From Gigaspora rosea (lineage: Eukaryota > Glomeromycota > Glomeromycetes > Diversisporales > Gigasporaceae): DNA of 64,000 bases. Each line of letters begins with the position of its first letter. Positions within the stretch are counted from its first letter, which is position 1. A program made the translations under genes and the position numbers. Shown here in pieces: positions 1 through 11,885 of this stretch. Under the pieces are notes generated by a model, which saw only the letters and a program-made list of their open reading frames with translations, was not told the origin of the DNA and did not search any database. The DNA is taken from NCBI GenBank assembly GCA_003550325.1, contig QKWP01000122.1:113255-177254 (forward strand), given 5' to 3'.

Positions 1-1327
1 ACCTGCAATCCTGATCACGGGATATATAACAAGTGATCAGATTTATAACTGGTTTATATTTTTTTGATCCATACTAAAAATTTTTCATCTATAGATAATC
101 TCATCATTAGTTTCGTCGTTTTTGGTGCTAACATTTTTGGCGCATACAGAAATAGTTATTATTTTTTCATTGGCATTGTTGCTGAATAACCAGGGAAAGC
201 TAGTTATATAGATAAGTACACATTTTTTTGTTGTTTATATTAGTTTTCTTTTAGCGTTGTTACTAACTAGGTCTTTCTTCTAGCTTCACTTTCTTCGTCG
301 ACTTCATTTTCTGGTGAACTCTTTTTCATAGTCTTTTGGTTTATAGCACTTGTGGCGTTTATATGTTAATTCTTTTTTTTTTAGTGTTTTTTCGCCAGTT
401 CTTGCGTTGTCGTCATTTGTTGATGTCCTCGTCGTTTCCTGTGTTGTATTTAGTTGATTGTATTTGTGTTTTAATATGTTAGTGTCTTGTAATATTGTAC
501 CAAGAGAACAATCAGCTTGAACAACATGCATTTGCTTCGGGTCTATACGTTTGTGAACCCAACGTTCAGCTTAGTCAAGAGGCGGCTAAATTTGACAAAG
601 TGGATTAGTTCTTTTGAGTGATTATTGTTGGTATTGTTTTTCTATTCTCTGCTTTATTACTATCCAAAATATCTTTATAATCACGACTATTGAACGGGTC
701 AGAAATACTGAACGAGGTAGTCTATAGCTTAATTCTACAACCACGGTTTTATCATAGCAAGTTGGGTCTAAACCAGAAAAATAGCTTCGAAGTCATGTAT
801 AATGGTGACCAAAAATCTACTTCTACTACCCTAAATATTGGGCCAGAAAATGTAACTTTTTATTTAAGTATAGTGTAGTAGAGTAGTTTTGGGAACACTT
901 TATATAGAGCGGAATGTAGTATTTTCAGAGTACTTATTTGTAAGCATGAAATTGCAACTTATTTAATAAAGCTAATTTATTCAGCTTATCTATCTATTCT
1001 AGTCTACTTAACTGTACTAGTTTTATCCTTTACAACCTGCAAATACTCTTTCTCTAATTTATCTTTCTCCACTATCTTAATATGATAGTTCAGTGATAAG
1101 TTGCTAGAAACCCTATTTTGAACCCGATCGTGCAATGATTTTCTTGATCACATGCTATCATTCTATGTAACAGATTTATTATAGTGCTTGCACTAAACTG
1201 ATAGGGGTAGCATTTAAGTTGGGTTAGATTATGGTAAAAATAGTGTAAAAATAGTAAGTAGTTAAAGATTAGATTTTGGGTTAGGGTTAGTGTTTAAGTT
1301 AAATCTAGAGTAGGTTTTATAATAAAG
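1..1327. other. Gene-poor AT-rich stretch
   Basis: I see no supported gene. The stretch holds AT-rich filler and telomere-like GGGTTAGGGTTAG words near 1270. The only open frames are short. Confidence 0.5.
304..531 (-). pseudogene. Short ORF of unknown origin (possible gene fragment)
   Basis: A 75-codon minus-strand frame starts at an ATG and ends in a lysine-rich, charged tail (motif YKRHKCYKPKDYEKEF). The composition is hydrophilic and not low-complexity, unlike most random frames in this AT-rich DNA. It could be a piece of a transposon protein or an exon of a lost gene. I do not recognise the family, and there is no intron or neighbouring exon I can support. Confidence 0.2.
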
Positions 1328-1490
1328 TACTATCAAACTTCTCTAAATACAATGCAACGGGACTATATGTAAATTTAGTCAAACGTGCACTTAGAGAGGT
1401 ATTGCATTTAGGAAGAAAAATTTATAGATGTAATATTAGTTGAGTTCAAGAGAAGACTGCTTTTATCATAGAATGTGCACTTAGGGGTTA
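1328..1490. repeat. Decayed MITE resembling the CTCTCTAAATGCA family
   Basis: Words such as TTCTCTAAATACAATGC and GCACTTAGAGAGGTATTGCA resemble those of the better-preserved copies at 40877, 47665 and 49501. The ends are not clear. Confidence 0.35.
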
Positions 1491-1501
1491 GCATAGGAAA
1501 A

Positions 1502-1627
1502 TGCTACAAACACAGCATATGTGTGACTTATAGACACAGCAATGGCCCGAGTTAAAGTTAGGTTAGCATGTATTTTAATGCTAGTAATTGCTGTATCTAT
1601 AAGTCATGTGTTGCTATGTCTGTAGCA
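1502..1627. repeat. Short inverted-repeat element (about 126 bp)
   Basis: The left arm begins TGCTACAAACACAGC and contains GACTTATAGACACAGCAAT. The right arm is its imperfect complement, ending in TGTCTGTAGCA. The arms are about 45 bp with a short loop, as in a foldback MITE. No ORF. Confidence 0.6.
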
Positions 1628-2060
1628 ATTAAGCATTTTACTTATTTGCATGAGTAACACAAAATCTGATTTTGTAAAAAAATTTTTAGTTAGTAAGATC
1701 GAGTTACTATAAATAAAGAATGTTTAAAGCCATGTGCAGTTATATGTTTTTGACTTTTTGAATAGGGTTAGGGTATGGGTTAGTCTGGGGTTAAAGTTAG
1801 AGTGTACTATAGAGTAAAATTGCCTCCTCGACATTTCTTGTTAATGCTCCAAAATAGTTTTAGATGCTCATTTCTTGTATTTTTGACGTTTTTTACTTTT
1901 TTTTCACTTGGTTTTTTTCATTGAGTTAGTGTCAGGCTGATCCGTGTCGATCAAAACAAATAATTTTATTGGCTCTATATCACGTGACTGCACACGGCTT
2001 TAAGCGACCCCTATAAATAAATAAAGTAAAAATATAGTAAAAAATATAAGTAAAACCATA

Positions 2061-2100
2061 GCACTATAGTGCTATAGCACTATAATGCTATAGCACTATA
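2061..2100. repeat. GCACTATA palindromic microsatellite
   Basis: The word GCACTATA and its partner TATAGTGC alternate over 40 bp, forming a self-complementary run. Confidence 0.7.
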
Positions 2101-2281
2101 AAATAAATCCCAAAAAGAAACTCTTAAAATAAAAAAAAAATAAACGCTTAAAATAAAAAAAATAAAAGATAATATAAAAAAAAAACGGTTAAATAAAAAA
2201 GAACGTTTAATTAAAAAAGAGAAATAAAAAAAAAGTTTTAAAAAAAACATATAGCGTTAGCTCTTGAAGAAACTTTTTTTT

Positions 2282-2616
2282 TCAAAATATCCAGTTCGTT
2301 ATAAAGAAACTTGATGCAATTCAGAAGAAGCTTTGAATCCGAATTTAGAGTAAACTGAATATGTGAATGCATATGTGTCATATACAGTAGTGTTTATTTC
2401 ATATTTTTCGTGTACAGTATCATACTTGCACATATATTTCGTAGTACGCAGATGAATATTTTCACGAAGCTCTTTTTTTTAACAAAAAAAAAGTGATGCT
2501 AGTTTTGATTAATTATAATAAAGCAAATTTGAAACCTAAATAAAGTTGATGCTTTTGAATTTAAATTTTTTTTTTCCTGAACTAAATTCTTCTTTATAAC
2601 GAACTGGATATTTTGA
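2282..2616. repeat. 335-bp element with perfect 27-bp terminal inverted repeats
   Basis: The 27 bases at 2282-2308 (starting TCAAAATATCCAGTTCG) are the exact reverse complement of 2590-2616. The interior has no ORF. The size and the perfect arms fit a non-autonomous DNA transposon. No clear target duplication is visible. Confidence 0.6.
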
Positions 2617-3536
2617 TTTTCAGTAATTAATACTTCCATACAGTGCTTATATAAAATTTAAAGTTTTTAGCTTGTTATAAAAACGCACATTTCACAGAAT
2701 TGATTACATATCTGATATGGGTAATGCATAGAGAAAGCCTGTAAATAAAAATCAGCGTTATCACTGATATATATTAATGATAACGTTAATTTTTACTTAG
2801 AGGTATGTGCGTATATAATGTTATATTAGTGATAGCATTAATTTTTACTTACAGTGCATCACTCATATATGTGCACATGGTATCTGTTCATTTTGTCAAT
2901 AGCAATTTCTCATACGGGCAGCACATAGGATTAGGATTAGATTAGTTGCAGGCATATATGTATTGTTAGTAAATTTTCACCTATATGATGTCAGCTAATT
3001 GTCTTTAAAGGAAATAACTGTTGAAACAATGAGATCGGTTATACCTTCTAATAATCTGAAATGCTTGATATAAATGTACAAAGACGTGTAAGTAGCAATA
3101 CTATGCAGTGCTGTCACTCAGACAACTTCCGAATAATGCAAATTTTATTACCATAACACATTTTAAATGATTAATTAAATTATTAATTTGTTGTTTATAA
3201 TTAACTATTGCATATGCGTCCATAAGGACTTCAATAAGCTACTACAGTACTATTGTCAAATAATATAAATAAATTTCTCTTCTTTATTGGATATTTTAAT
3301 TGCTATTATTAAAAGTTAAGAATGTTTAGTTTAAATGCAATCATACTGTCATAAAAAAAAAAAGATGATGTACATATACGTACGTATGCACTAAAGCTAG
3401 TATTTACATAACGTATGTCAAAACCTGTTTTTTTAATCCTTAATTTATTAAATCAGGTATGTGCGAGAAATTTTTTTAACAATACCCGATAATAAGCTAC
3501 CTCTGCATTTAGTGATAGGGAATGTTAAATAGTTTC
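2617..3536. other. Non-coding stretch with a weak inverted repeat
   Basis: I see no gene. Around 2735-2865 there is an imperfect inverted repeat around GTAAATAAAAATCAGCGTTATCAC and a repeated unit ending in TTAATTTTTACTTA. The rest is AT-rich filler. Confidence 0.4.
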
Positions 3537-3690
3537 AGATAATACTGGAGTTTAGGGTTTTTATATAGTTTCGGAGTTTCGGAAATTAGTTTCGGCTATT
3601 TAAAACTAGTTTCGGTTTCGGTTTTTGGGGCAAAAGAGTTTCGGGCAGCATCATTATCTGGCAGAACCCTGAAGAGCTCTGATACAACTT
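3537..3690. repeat. TTTCGG repeat cluster, possible remnant of a hAT end
   Basis: About six GTTTCGG words lie within 100 bp, bracketed by TAGGGTTTTTAT on the left and GCAGAACCCTGA on the right. This resembles the arrays at the ends of the other hAT elements in the window, but no 8-bp duplication is visible. Confidence 0.35.
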
Positions 3691-4050
3691 AAATCTGAGT
3701 TTGTATAATTTTAGCAGTATTTTAGCCAAATAGATGTATAAAATAGAGCAAAATTTGAAATTTCTATATAAAAATGCAATGTTTAATGATTTCTATGCAA
3801 AATTTCCTTTTTTGAAATCATCTGAGTTGTATCAGAGTTCTTCGGGGTTCTTACCTGGCTTTAACAAACTACTAATTTGGTTAATAATCATGAGTTTTAA
3901 TAGAATATTTATATAAAAAGCTATATAAGGGGCATGCCATTTATTATGTAATTTTTACCATAGATATATGGTTAGAGGTAGTGATCACGTCTATATTTTA
4001 TATTAATCAATCAGTAAATGATTACACCATATATGAGTAGAGATAACTAC

Positions 4051-4220
4051 TAGGGTACGGCATGGGCCGGGCTAACCCGGAAATTTCTGGGCCGGGCCGG
4101 GCTTGGGCCCAGTTTGGGCCAATATTTTTGAGCCCATTAACTTGTAGGCCGGGCTTGGATTTGACCCACAAAAATACTGGGCCGGGCTTGGGCTTTGTGA
4201 GAATACCAAGTTAGGCCCAA
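4051..4220. repeat. Left GC-rich subterminal array of hAT element 1
   Basis: Multiple GGGCCGGGC, GGGCTTGG and TTGGGCC words. Probably transposase-binding sites (inference). They are repeated in inverted orientation at 7866-8027. Confidence 0.75.
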
Positions 4221-4700
4221 TGGGCCATATGATTATTTATTAATCTGTTTTACTTTTATTTGATGATTGATAAAAAAGTCCACTTTTTTTGGTCGATTGA
4301 CCTGCAGATATATGCAGTAACACAAGATAATCATATTTGCTATTAATAAAGTGTGTTTAGTAACCGACATGTATATGTACGTGCGTAAAAAAAATATCTA
4401 GGTAAGTTTGAGTAAACGGATTATTATATGAAAAGTTCTTTACTGTACTTTAAAACTAGACAAAGTATTTATAAAAGGATTTCTTTATATGTATTGGAAC
4501 CAAAAGGTACACGATTGAGAAGAGTTATTAAGAAGAGACCCATATTTAGATTTAAGTTAAAATATTTGGACTCTTTTCTTTTAGGCTACGTGGCTTGAAA
4601 GTATTAAAAATAGGTCGTTCAAACCATATTATAGAAGATGGACTATGGTATGTCAGCATCATTTTGATCGAAAGAAGTTAGATATTGTCTATTTTAATTA

Positions 4701-7273
4701 GACAACTAATCTATTATTAGAAATACAAAGCATCTATTCTGCCGTAAGTGAAGACGAAAGTCCCGAGATAACTGCAAATAATGAGAACTTTGAAATAACC
4801 GAAAATCCTGAAGTAACTAACGAAAGTCCTGAAGTAACTAATGAAAGTCCTGAAGTAACTAACGAAAGTCCTAAAGAAACAGAAATTAATAAAAAACGTA
4901 AAAGAAACAATTCAGAATCATGGGTTTTTAAAGAAGGACATTTTAAGAATAATCCTCAAAGGGGTAAAATGTTTGCTTTACGATGTTATAGTTTTTAATT
5001 TGGTGAATTAGTTAATATTATTCATATAATTTAGAAAATTATGCGATATGCTCATACTGTGGAAATAGTTTAAAACACGATAATACAACTGGAACTAGCT
5101 CATTAATCCGTCACTTGAAAAATACAAAATGTAAAAAACATTTGAAGATAAATGAATCTCAGCAAACGTTGCAATTATCCGCGGCGGGTCTTGTAAATTA
5201 TAAGTTTTGCCAAGAAAAAAGTCGAAATGAAATGGTAGAAATGATTATTAGACATTCGTACCCATTTCGAATGGTCGAGCACGAAGGATTTATAAAGTTT
5301 GTTAATGGCTTACAGCCAAAATATAAAGTGGTAAGTGAAAAAACGGTTTATAGAGATTGTATAGAAATCGCCGAAGAGCTTAAAGAGAAAGCTTATGCAA
5401 TGGTAAGTAATGCACCTGGACGTTTAAACTATACGACCGATATGTGGACGTCGAATCAGACTCTTGGTTACATGGTTGTTACCTGTCATTTTATCGATAT
5501 AAACTGGAAACTCCAAAAGCTAGTCATAGCCTTTAGAATGGTTCCCACACCACACACAGGTGTTGTAATTAGCGAAACGCTCTTTAAATGCTTTAATGAT
5601 TGGGACGTTACATCGAAAACATTGGCAATCACTACGGACAACGCAACCAGTAATGAGGCCGCGATTACTGACATAAAGCACAGGCTTGAGGATGAAAACA
5701 TGCTCGTTGCTAATGGTAATTTATTGCACCAACGCTGCTGTGCGCATATATTAAATCTCGTTGTTAATGATGGTTTCAAAACGGTTAAAAATATTATATG
5801 CAAAATTCGAGAATGCGCGAAGTGGGTACACAGTTCACAAGCTAGGCTACAAAACTTTGAGGATGCGGTAATTGGGTGCTGTGCTGAGCTTATATCAAGT
5901 CAACGTCCAGCACTGGATGTTCCTACGAGATGGAATTCGGTTTATATAATGTTAAAATCCACTATTCCATATAAGTGTGTGTTCGAACGTCTTGCATTAC
6001 GAGACATTAATTTTGATCATATTATGCCTTCGGATGAGAATTGGAATAGAGCTAAATGTATTTGCGATTTTCTAAAACCTTTTAATGAAGGTAATAATCA
6101 ATTTTAATATATTTTAATAAAAAAATATATATTAATTAGTTGTTTATTTTTTTAACACAGTCACGAATATTATCTCAGGAAGCATATATCCGACGCTGAA
6201 TATTTTTCTTCCCCACTTAGTAAAAATTAAATTACATCTCGAAAAAAATGCTAATAATATAGAGCCTTTTATTTGTCAGATAGTTATACCCATGCAAGCC
6301 AAATTCGATAAGTACTGGGCAAATATGGGGGATACAGTTTGTATTGCGTCGATGTTGGACCCTCGTTACAAGATGTCACTATTAACTCATATATATAAGT
6401 ATAAAATGCACTTGACATGCACTGAAGCCGAGGAAAAGCTGGATTTTATTAAAAAAAGGTGATATAATACCATTAATTAAAAACTATTTTGTATATCGAA
6501 TGAGCTAAAAGTCTCTAAACAGGTTTTTTTTCTTAATCGCTAAGATTATTAACACTTATATTAGTAATCATTACGTATTTGTTACGTATTAATTACGTAT
6601 TTATGATACAATTGTACGCCAATATCGTTTCTAGGCTTCATGCCAAGAGTTCTCAAAAAAAAAATTTTGATATGTATAAATCTTAGCGTAGAGACTTTTT
6701 ACACATTTGGTAACAACTGGATAAAGCTTATATAACTTTCATTATTTTTAATTTAACTTTTATATAGGGCCACGATGATCTATAAATCAACATATCTTCA
6801 ACATACGGTTGCATCTAATAATCACTATTATTCTAATTTGGATCTGCAAGAAGACGATTTAATGCAAGAATTTGACCAGTATATTGCGGCAAACCAAGTT
6901 AATGTAATCAACGATATGGATGAGTTCGAACTTTATCTTTCTGATCCACTTCTTCCCTGTTCTTCCTCTAGTACTTTTGATGTTCTAGGTTGGTGGAATG
7001 AAAATACATTAAAATATCCATCTGTTGCATTAATGGCCAGAGATATTCTTGCTATCCCTATAACTTCTGTGGCATCCGAAGCAGTAAGTAGAATTCTATT
7101 AAAATTAGCTAACTAATGTAAATTAACTATATTAATTATTTATTTAGGTATTCAGTGCGGCTGGTAGAATTGTTAACGATTATCGATCAAATCTTAGTCC
7201 AGAAGTCATCGAAGTGTTAATATGCAGCCAAGATTGGTTGAAAGGTGCAAAGGAACGAGGATGGACAGAATGA
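4701..7273 (+). CDS. hAT-family transposase with BED zinc finger, five exons (start unresolved)
   Basis: The gene catalyses cut-and-paste movement of its element. Exons I can join in frame are ?-4963, 5035-6090, 6161-6458, 6768-7083 and 7148-7273. All four introns have GT...AG borders and preserve phase. Exon 1 has ESPEVTN-type repeats and a basic patch. The exon 1-2 junction completes a BED finger (W, then CSYC, then HLKNTKC). Exon 2 carries the RNase-H-like core, with TTDMWTSN (first Asp), ITTDNATSNE (second Asp), the CCAHILNLVVNDG motif and PTRWNSVY. Exon 3 has KFDKYW and SMLDPRYK. Exons 4-5 give the C-terminal dimerisation region (WWN, IPITSVASEAVFSAAGR). No stop interrupts the joined frame. 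No in-frame ATG is evident downstream of the stop just before 4701, so a further 5' exon or a lost start must be considered. Confidence 0.8.
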
Positions 7274-7865
7274 AAGGTTGTATATTTTATTTTTAAAACT
7301 GGTCAATTAAACAATAAATTAATTATCTTCTTTGATTATCTATATTTTTATATAAGCATTCACACTTTACCAAATGCATATAAAATGTAGAAATTCTTTG
7401 CATTCATTAAATAGAGAACTTGGAAACTCTGTAACTCGAACTAACCTAACTTACAGTTTGTTGATCTGCTCTGCATACAAGATGTCGAGACTTTGAAATA
7501 AATGTTCTATAATATATCAAATCTTTAAAAAAAAATATAAATAAAATTTTATGCGAAGATTAGTAAGTGGGCTTGATTTAGACAAACCTGGTCCATATGC
7601 TTTATTTCCTATATAGGGAATTAACTAGAAAACAATGTTTGATATTTTTTTACATTTTTTTATTATATGCTGTGTTTGCATCAAAATTAATAAATATGAG
7701 ATTAAAATGAAATCGGATTACAATGAAATATGTATAGTATAAACAATTGACAAGCCAGTGAAAAATAAAATTTTTGAGGTGTATTTTTTAGGGTTAGGGG
7801 TTAAGGTTTAGTTTTAGAGTAGAGTTTATATTAAACAAGTATAAATGGGTTCTATATGACAAAGC

Positions 7866-8027
7866 CCAATGGGCCGGGCTTGGGTGGGCCTAGCTTTTGA
7901 AGGAAGCCCGACCCGGCCCATGATCTGGGCTTTTTTTTTTTCTGGGCCGGGTTTGGGCTCAAAATTATTTTCCGGACCGGGTTTTAATTTGGAAAAGCCG
8001 GCCCGGCCCGGCCCATGCCGTACCCTA
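7866..8027. repeat. Right GC-rich subterminal array of hAT element 1
   Basis: GGGCCGGGCTTGGG, CCCGGCCC and GGGCCGGGTTTGGGC words mirror the left end. Confidence 0.75.
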
Positions 8028-8161
8028 GTAGCTACTAAGTAAAAATATTACGTAATAAATAGCGTGTCCCTAATTAGAGCTTTTTATTTGTATTCATTAT
8101 TTAAATAGGGAATTGCTATTTCCACCACCATAGTTACACGAAATTTTCTATTTTTATAATT

Positions 8162-8679
8162 TATGCACTTGTGTTACACAAAGGCCTGGTGCATTGTTTT
8201 TGCAAAAATAATTTTTGGTTACACGCTAATAATGTTGTATAACGCTATACAAATTTAATTTTGATAACCTAACTCTGGGTCGGCCGGTATTAAGCTTAAT
8301 GCTAATAGGCACTATCATAATAATGCTCCTGGCGGAGTTAGATATAATACCGGCCCACCCTAACTCTAAATCTAGCTAATCACAGTACATATACTAGATG
8401 CATATATTGTGTAACCAGTATATGTACTGTAATTGGATGCTTTGAACAATTAGTTTTTAGGGTTTCTAGATTTAGGGTTAGAGTGAGCCGAAATTATGTT
8501 TAACCCTGCTGGGGGCATTATTATAATAGTGCTCACTAGCATTAAGCTTAATGCTAGCTGACCCAGGGTTAGATTACCAAAACAAGACTTGTGTAATATT
8601 ACATGATATTAATGGTGTGTAACCAAAAATTATTTTTGCAAAAACAATACACTGAGCCTTTGTGTAACATATGTGCATA
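8162..8679. repeat. Long palindromic MITE (518 bp)
   Basis: Two arms of about 200 bp are imperfect reverse complements. The left arm has GTTACACAAAGGCCTGG, TTTTTGCAAAAATAATTTTT and ATTAAGCTTAATGCTA; the matching complements run back to GTGCATA at 8679. The centre has CTAACTCTAAATCTAG. The ends suggest a TA target (TATGCAC...GTGCATA). No ORF. Confidence 0.75.
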
Positions 8680-8756
8680 TATGATACCTTAAATTGCACC
8701 CAAATGCGATCTGTCGCACTAAGTCACGTATGATCCAGAAATTTATATTGGCTAAC

Positions 8757-8945
8757 TTACAAACCAAACCAAAATAGTACAATGCCATTTACAACTTTAT
8801 CTTCTACCTCTTGAACAAACAATCGTTTAACTAATTCTTTTCTTCTTTGATACTGATTGTTCTTAACTCTATTATTTACTAAACTATCTTCTTCTAATCT
8901 TGTATTGGAATGCTTAATTTTTCTCAAAGTCGCTAGTTTTTCCAC
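8757..8945 (-). pseudogene. LINE C-terminal tail fragment
   Basis: A 62-codon lysine/arginine-rich frame follows the zinc-finger region of the same LINE on the minus strand. Between it and the zinc finger the reading frame has several stops. It matches the position of the basic C-terminal tail of LINE ORF2 proteins. I infer no separate function. Confidence 0.5.
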
Positions 8946-9259
8946 ATTTTATGCTAAAATTCTGTTATCTTTCTCCTACTGATTTACTTCCTTACATTAT
9001 CTTTGCCATATTTCTTTATAAAAACACTTCTTAATAATTCTTGAATAGAAGTCTAAATATTGATAAACTTCTTTCTTGCTGATCTCAGCTTTTCATAGCT
9101 CATCAACAATCTTATTAACAAGCAATCCTCTAATATGACTCTTCCGCCAGCTTTTTCTCACTTTTTTTGAAAGACCAAAAACAATCTTCTTAATAACACC
9201 TTACTCGTATCATCAAGCTTCTTTCACGCACTTTTACTAGCAACCTCCTCTATCATCTC

Positions 9260-9649
9260 CTAGTACCACTTGTACATTTTACATACTATCAAGTGGTCAA
9301 GAGTCTTATCCTCCTCCTGGCAAGCAACACAAGTACTTGTACTATAAATCTCAAGTTTTCTTTTTTTAAGTATAGTCAAAACTAGCATTTTATTGCTCAA
9401 ACATTTGAGCCTAAATGCTATTCTACTACTTGCTTTAAGCGACTTACACTTTACTCCTGTCATTTGCTTATTCTGCTTCCAGAACCTTAACCAATTATGC
9501 TTTGGCTCACTATTTTCCTCAAAAGACTGCATTACTCTTGAGCTTCTCCACTCTGCTCCAATTTCATATTTAAAACTAACTTCATTAATTTTCTTATAGG
9601 TTCTTCTACCGGTATTTCTTTTTAATACATTTTGTATGAATATTTGCAA
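9260..9649 (-). pseudogene. LINE ORF2 C-terminal zinc-finger region (zf-RVT type)
   Basis: The 129-codon frame ends with CVACQEEDKTLDHLIVC, a C-x2-C...H-x4-C arrangement typical of the zinc finger after the reverse transcriptase/RNase H of LINEs. Upstream residues include W and K/R-rich segments (FWKQNKQMTGVKCKSL). It sits directly downstream of the RNase H fragment on the same strand. Confidence 0.7.
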
Positions 9650-10133
9650 TTACCTTCTAATTTTAAATCTGAAACCCTCTTTAACAATGTTTCTTCTTTT
9701 GCTAATTTGTCCACTTCCTCATTCTATCGAGCCTTGCTATGAGCTTTCACTTTAATCAACTCCAACATGATACCCTTTGGCTTATACAAATCTTTAATTT
9801 TGAACACTAGCTTTTAGTTCTTTTCCTACTCCAACTTTTAATATTCTCTAATCTGGATATATATCCTAGACTTGCAATTGCAGCAATTTTGATTACTATT
9901 TTACTATTACTCACAAATATTAAAACTACCATTAATACTTCAACTAATTCCTGCCTTGGCCATTTTATAAACTTGACTTTTCCTTCTACTATACTAGTAT
10001 TATTCTCTTTGTCTACCAATATCCAACTTGCACCCATTACAGTCAAGCCTTTTCTCTTTACCAATGATTTGTCTGTATAAAAGCAAAAATTAGACTGCCA
10101 TCTTCTAGTTACAATCTCAAGCTGTTCCAACAA
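9650..10133 (-). pseudogene. LINE RNase H domain remnant
   Basis: The frame contains FCFYTDKSL (first catalytic Asp context), MGASWILVD, and RQELVEVLMV at the place of the catalytic Glu. A downstream KVKAHSKA segment supplies the conserved His. RNase H would remove RNA from the RNA:DNA hybrid during retrotransposition. A stop after KRTKS splits it, so it is not functional as it stands. Confidence 0.7.
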
Positions 10134-10305
10134 TTCCTCTTCTAATTCCTTTTCGAAACCTTGTTGTTTGATTAGGCATTCTTCATGACTAAAAACTCAT
10201 AATACTTCATTTATTCTTGACTCTGACTTATATACCTCTTTTTTCCTTTTCTCTGCATTGAAACCAACTATTTCTTTGGTAATTACTGGGACCTTTTTGC
10301 TGTGC

Positions 10306-10590
10306 TTAATACCTTTTAGGTATTACTCCAATCAACTTTTCTCTCTTGATCCAAAACAAATCTGCTATACCTTTATCTTTATCTTTTCTAGAAGTTAAAG
10401 TTTCCAAACCTTTGGAAGCTCTATTTTTTTTATCTTCATTTGATCCCAACTTTTTACTAGTAACTTCATTTTTTTCTTTTTTTTTAACTTTTTCTATAAC
10501 TGACTTCCTCTCCTTATTATTCAGTACAACCCACTTATGATTTCTCTTGCTCTCTGACAATTTTGATGCATAAGTTTTCATTGACAACAA
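10306..10590 (-). pseudogene. LINE ORF2 linker between RT and RNase H
   Basis: A lysine-rich 94-codon frame containing KWVVLNNKERKSVIEKV and DLFWIKREKL. It lies between the RT-thumb and RNase H fragments and shares their strand. A stop separates it from the RNase H frame. I recognise no domain in it. Confidence 0.45.
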
Positions 10591-10784
10591 ATTCTCTGCC
10601 TAAACTTGAAATCTTTCTTCTACTATCTTTGTACTCTAGTTCTTAATGATTCTCTTCTCAACTTCTTCAAACCATTTTGCTTTACAACCACGAAAAGATT
10701 TAGTTCTTAATGCACGAAACATGTTCCAAGTTAGTATTCTGACAACATTCTCTTCAATCAGCTAGTTAATAAAATAAAGGTTAT

Positions 10785-10975
10785 ATTCCTTAATACCCTT
10801 AGGGGAATAACAAAAATTAGATGATTTTTTAGAAGAGAAGGGGGTAAAAAAAGTTGAAATTATATATAAGAACCTAACTATATATATATTAAGGAAGAGA
10901 AAAGAGGGTAGGCCTCTGATAAAAAATAATTAGGTAGTTAATGACATGGCTCTTATGCCTTAGCAAAAATTCTCT
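10785..10975. repeat. Repeat R1, copy inside the LINE
   Basis: The segment with GGGGGTAAAAAAAGTTGAAA, TTATATATAAGAA and GGTAGGCCTCTGATAAAAAA recurs nearly word for word at 49085-49255 and, interrupted, at 48178-48735. The ends look weakly inverted (CTTAGGGG / ATGCCTTAG). It is a candidate MITE inserted in the old LINE. Confidence 0.6.
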
Positions 10976-11258
10976 CTCCTATAACTTCTTCTATTGTTGG
11001 TCTGAAGCCAGAAATGTTCCAAGATCTCTTTTTCGTTCTAATGGAAATTTACATTTCTTTAGCTTTAACTAATCTAATATACTAGATTATTCTTTCAAAT
11101 TTTTTGTAAGTACGATTTTTGGAATTCTCCCATTGCTCTGCTACCAAATCTGCTAAGACATATTCTTGTTTGACTCAAGTTCACCAACTTGATTAAAGCT
11201 ATTAAGTCTATTCTGCAAGCTTACTATTTGCTAATTCAATACCTCATGTTCTAACAAT

Positions 11259-11885
11259 CTATATCTTTTTAAATCTTGATATGTTATGATATACACATGT
11301 AGTTACAGTACCAGTTGTCGCAAACAAACCTATTTTGTTCTTAATAAGTCGCACTACTGGTTGGTAAATTTTTTCAATTTTCGCTTGGAATGATTTAGTA
11401 GTTTGTAGTAAATAAACTAGTTTTGGTACTAAACACCCATTGTTTGTATAAATTAGTTGATATATTGGCATTTTCTTGTGGTGTATTGCTCATATAAACT
11501 ATCTCACTACTGACTTTGCTTTTTTTTCCAACTGCCTTTTATTGGTGCCACTACTTAGCCAAATTCCAAGCAAACGAACCAAAGATTTCTTATTTTTACT
11601 TGTATATGCTTCTTGTTTATTATAATATAGGTCCTCAAAAATAGAAACCAGCCAATTTGGCAAATCACTGGTTTTGAAAAAATTAGCAAAAACTATTTTG
11701 TTACACAAGATCAAAACAATCTAAAAATAGCATATTCATGATTAACAAACCTGTTTAAACAGGGTTATTACATTTGTAGACTTGTAGATTGCTTTTAAAA
11801 TCTCAGTAAATCGATTTTTAGATTATAGCTTCAAAAGCTTTTAACCGTTGTATCATAAAAATTTATTAAATGATTAGACTTTCAT
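11259..11885 (-). pseudogene. LINE reverse transcriptase, thumb/connection fragment
   Basis: Two frames carry the segment that follows the catalytic YxDD-type motif in LINE RTs. One has LPNWLVSIFEDL...RLLGIWLS...KRQLEKKAK; the other has QLIYTNNGCLVPKLVYLLQTT and IYQPVVRLIKNKIGL. The LGIW and PK(L)xYxLQ motifs are typical. It is separated from the palm fragment by the 2.5-kb insertion 11888-14363. Confidence 0.7.

Larger units (their letters stand above)
4051..8027 (+). mobile_element. hAT element 1 (3977 bp, GC-rich ends)
   Basis: The element begins TAGGGTACGGCATGGGCCGG and ends with the complementary CCCATGCCGTACCCTA. The flanking octamers ATAACTAC (4043-4050) and GTAGCTAC (8028-8035) agree at 6 of 8 bases, as expected for an aged hAT 8-bp target duplication. 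The outer ~150 bp at each end are packed with GGGCCGGGC/GCCCGGCCC words, a sharp jump in GC over the AT-rich surroundings. The element encloses one plus-strand intron-containing transposase gene. Confidence 0.85.

Noticed and set aside
5486..5803. Minus-strand frame across hAT element 1 exon 2
   Set aside because: Antisense shadow of the transposase core.
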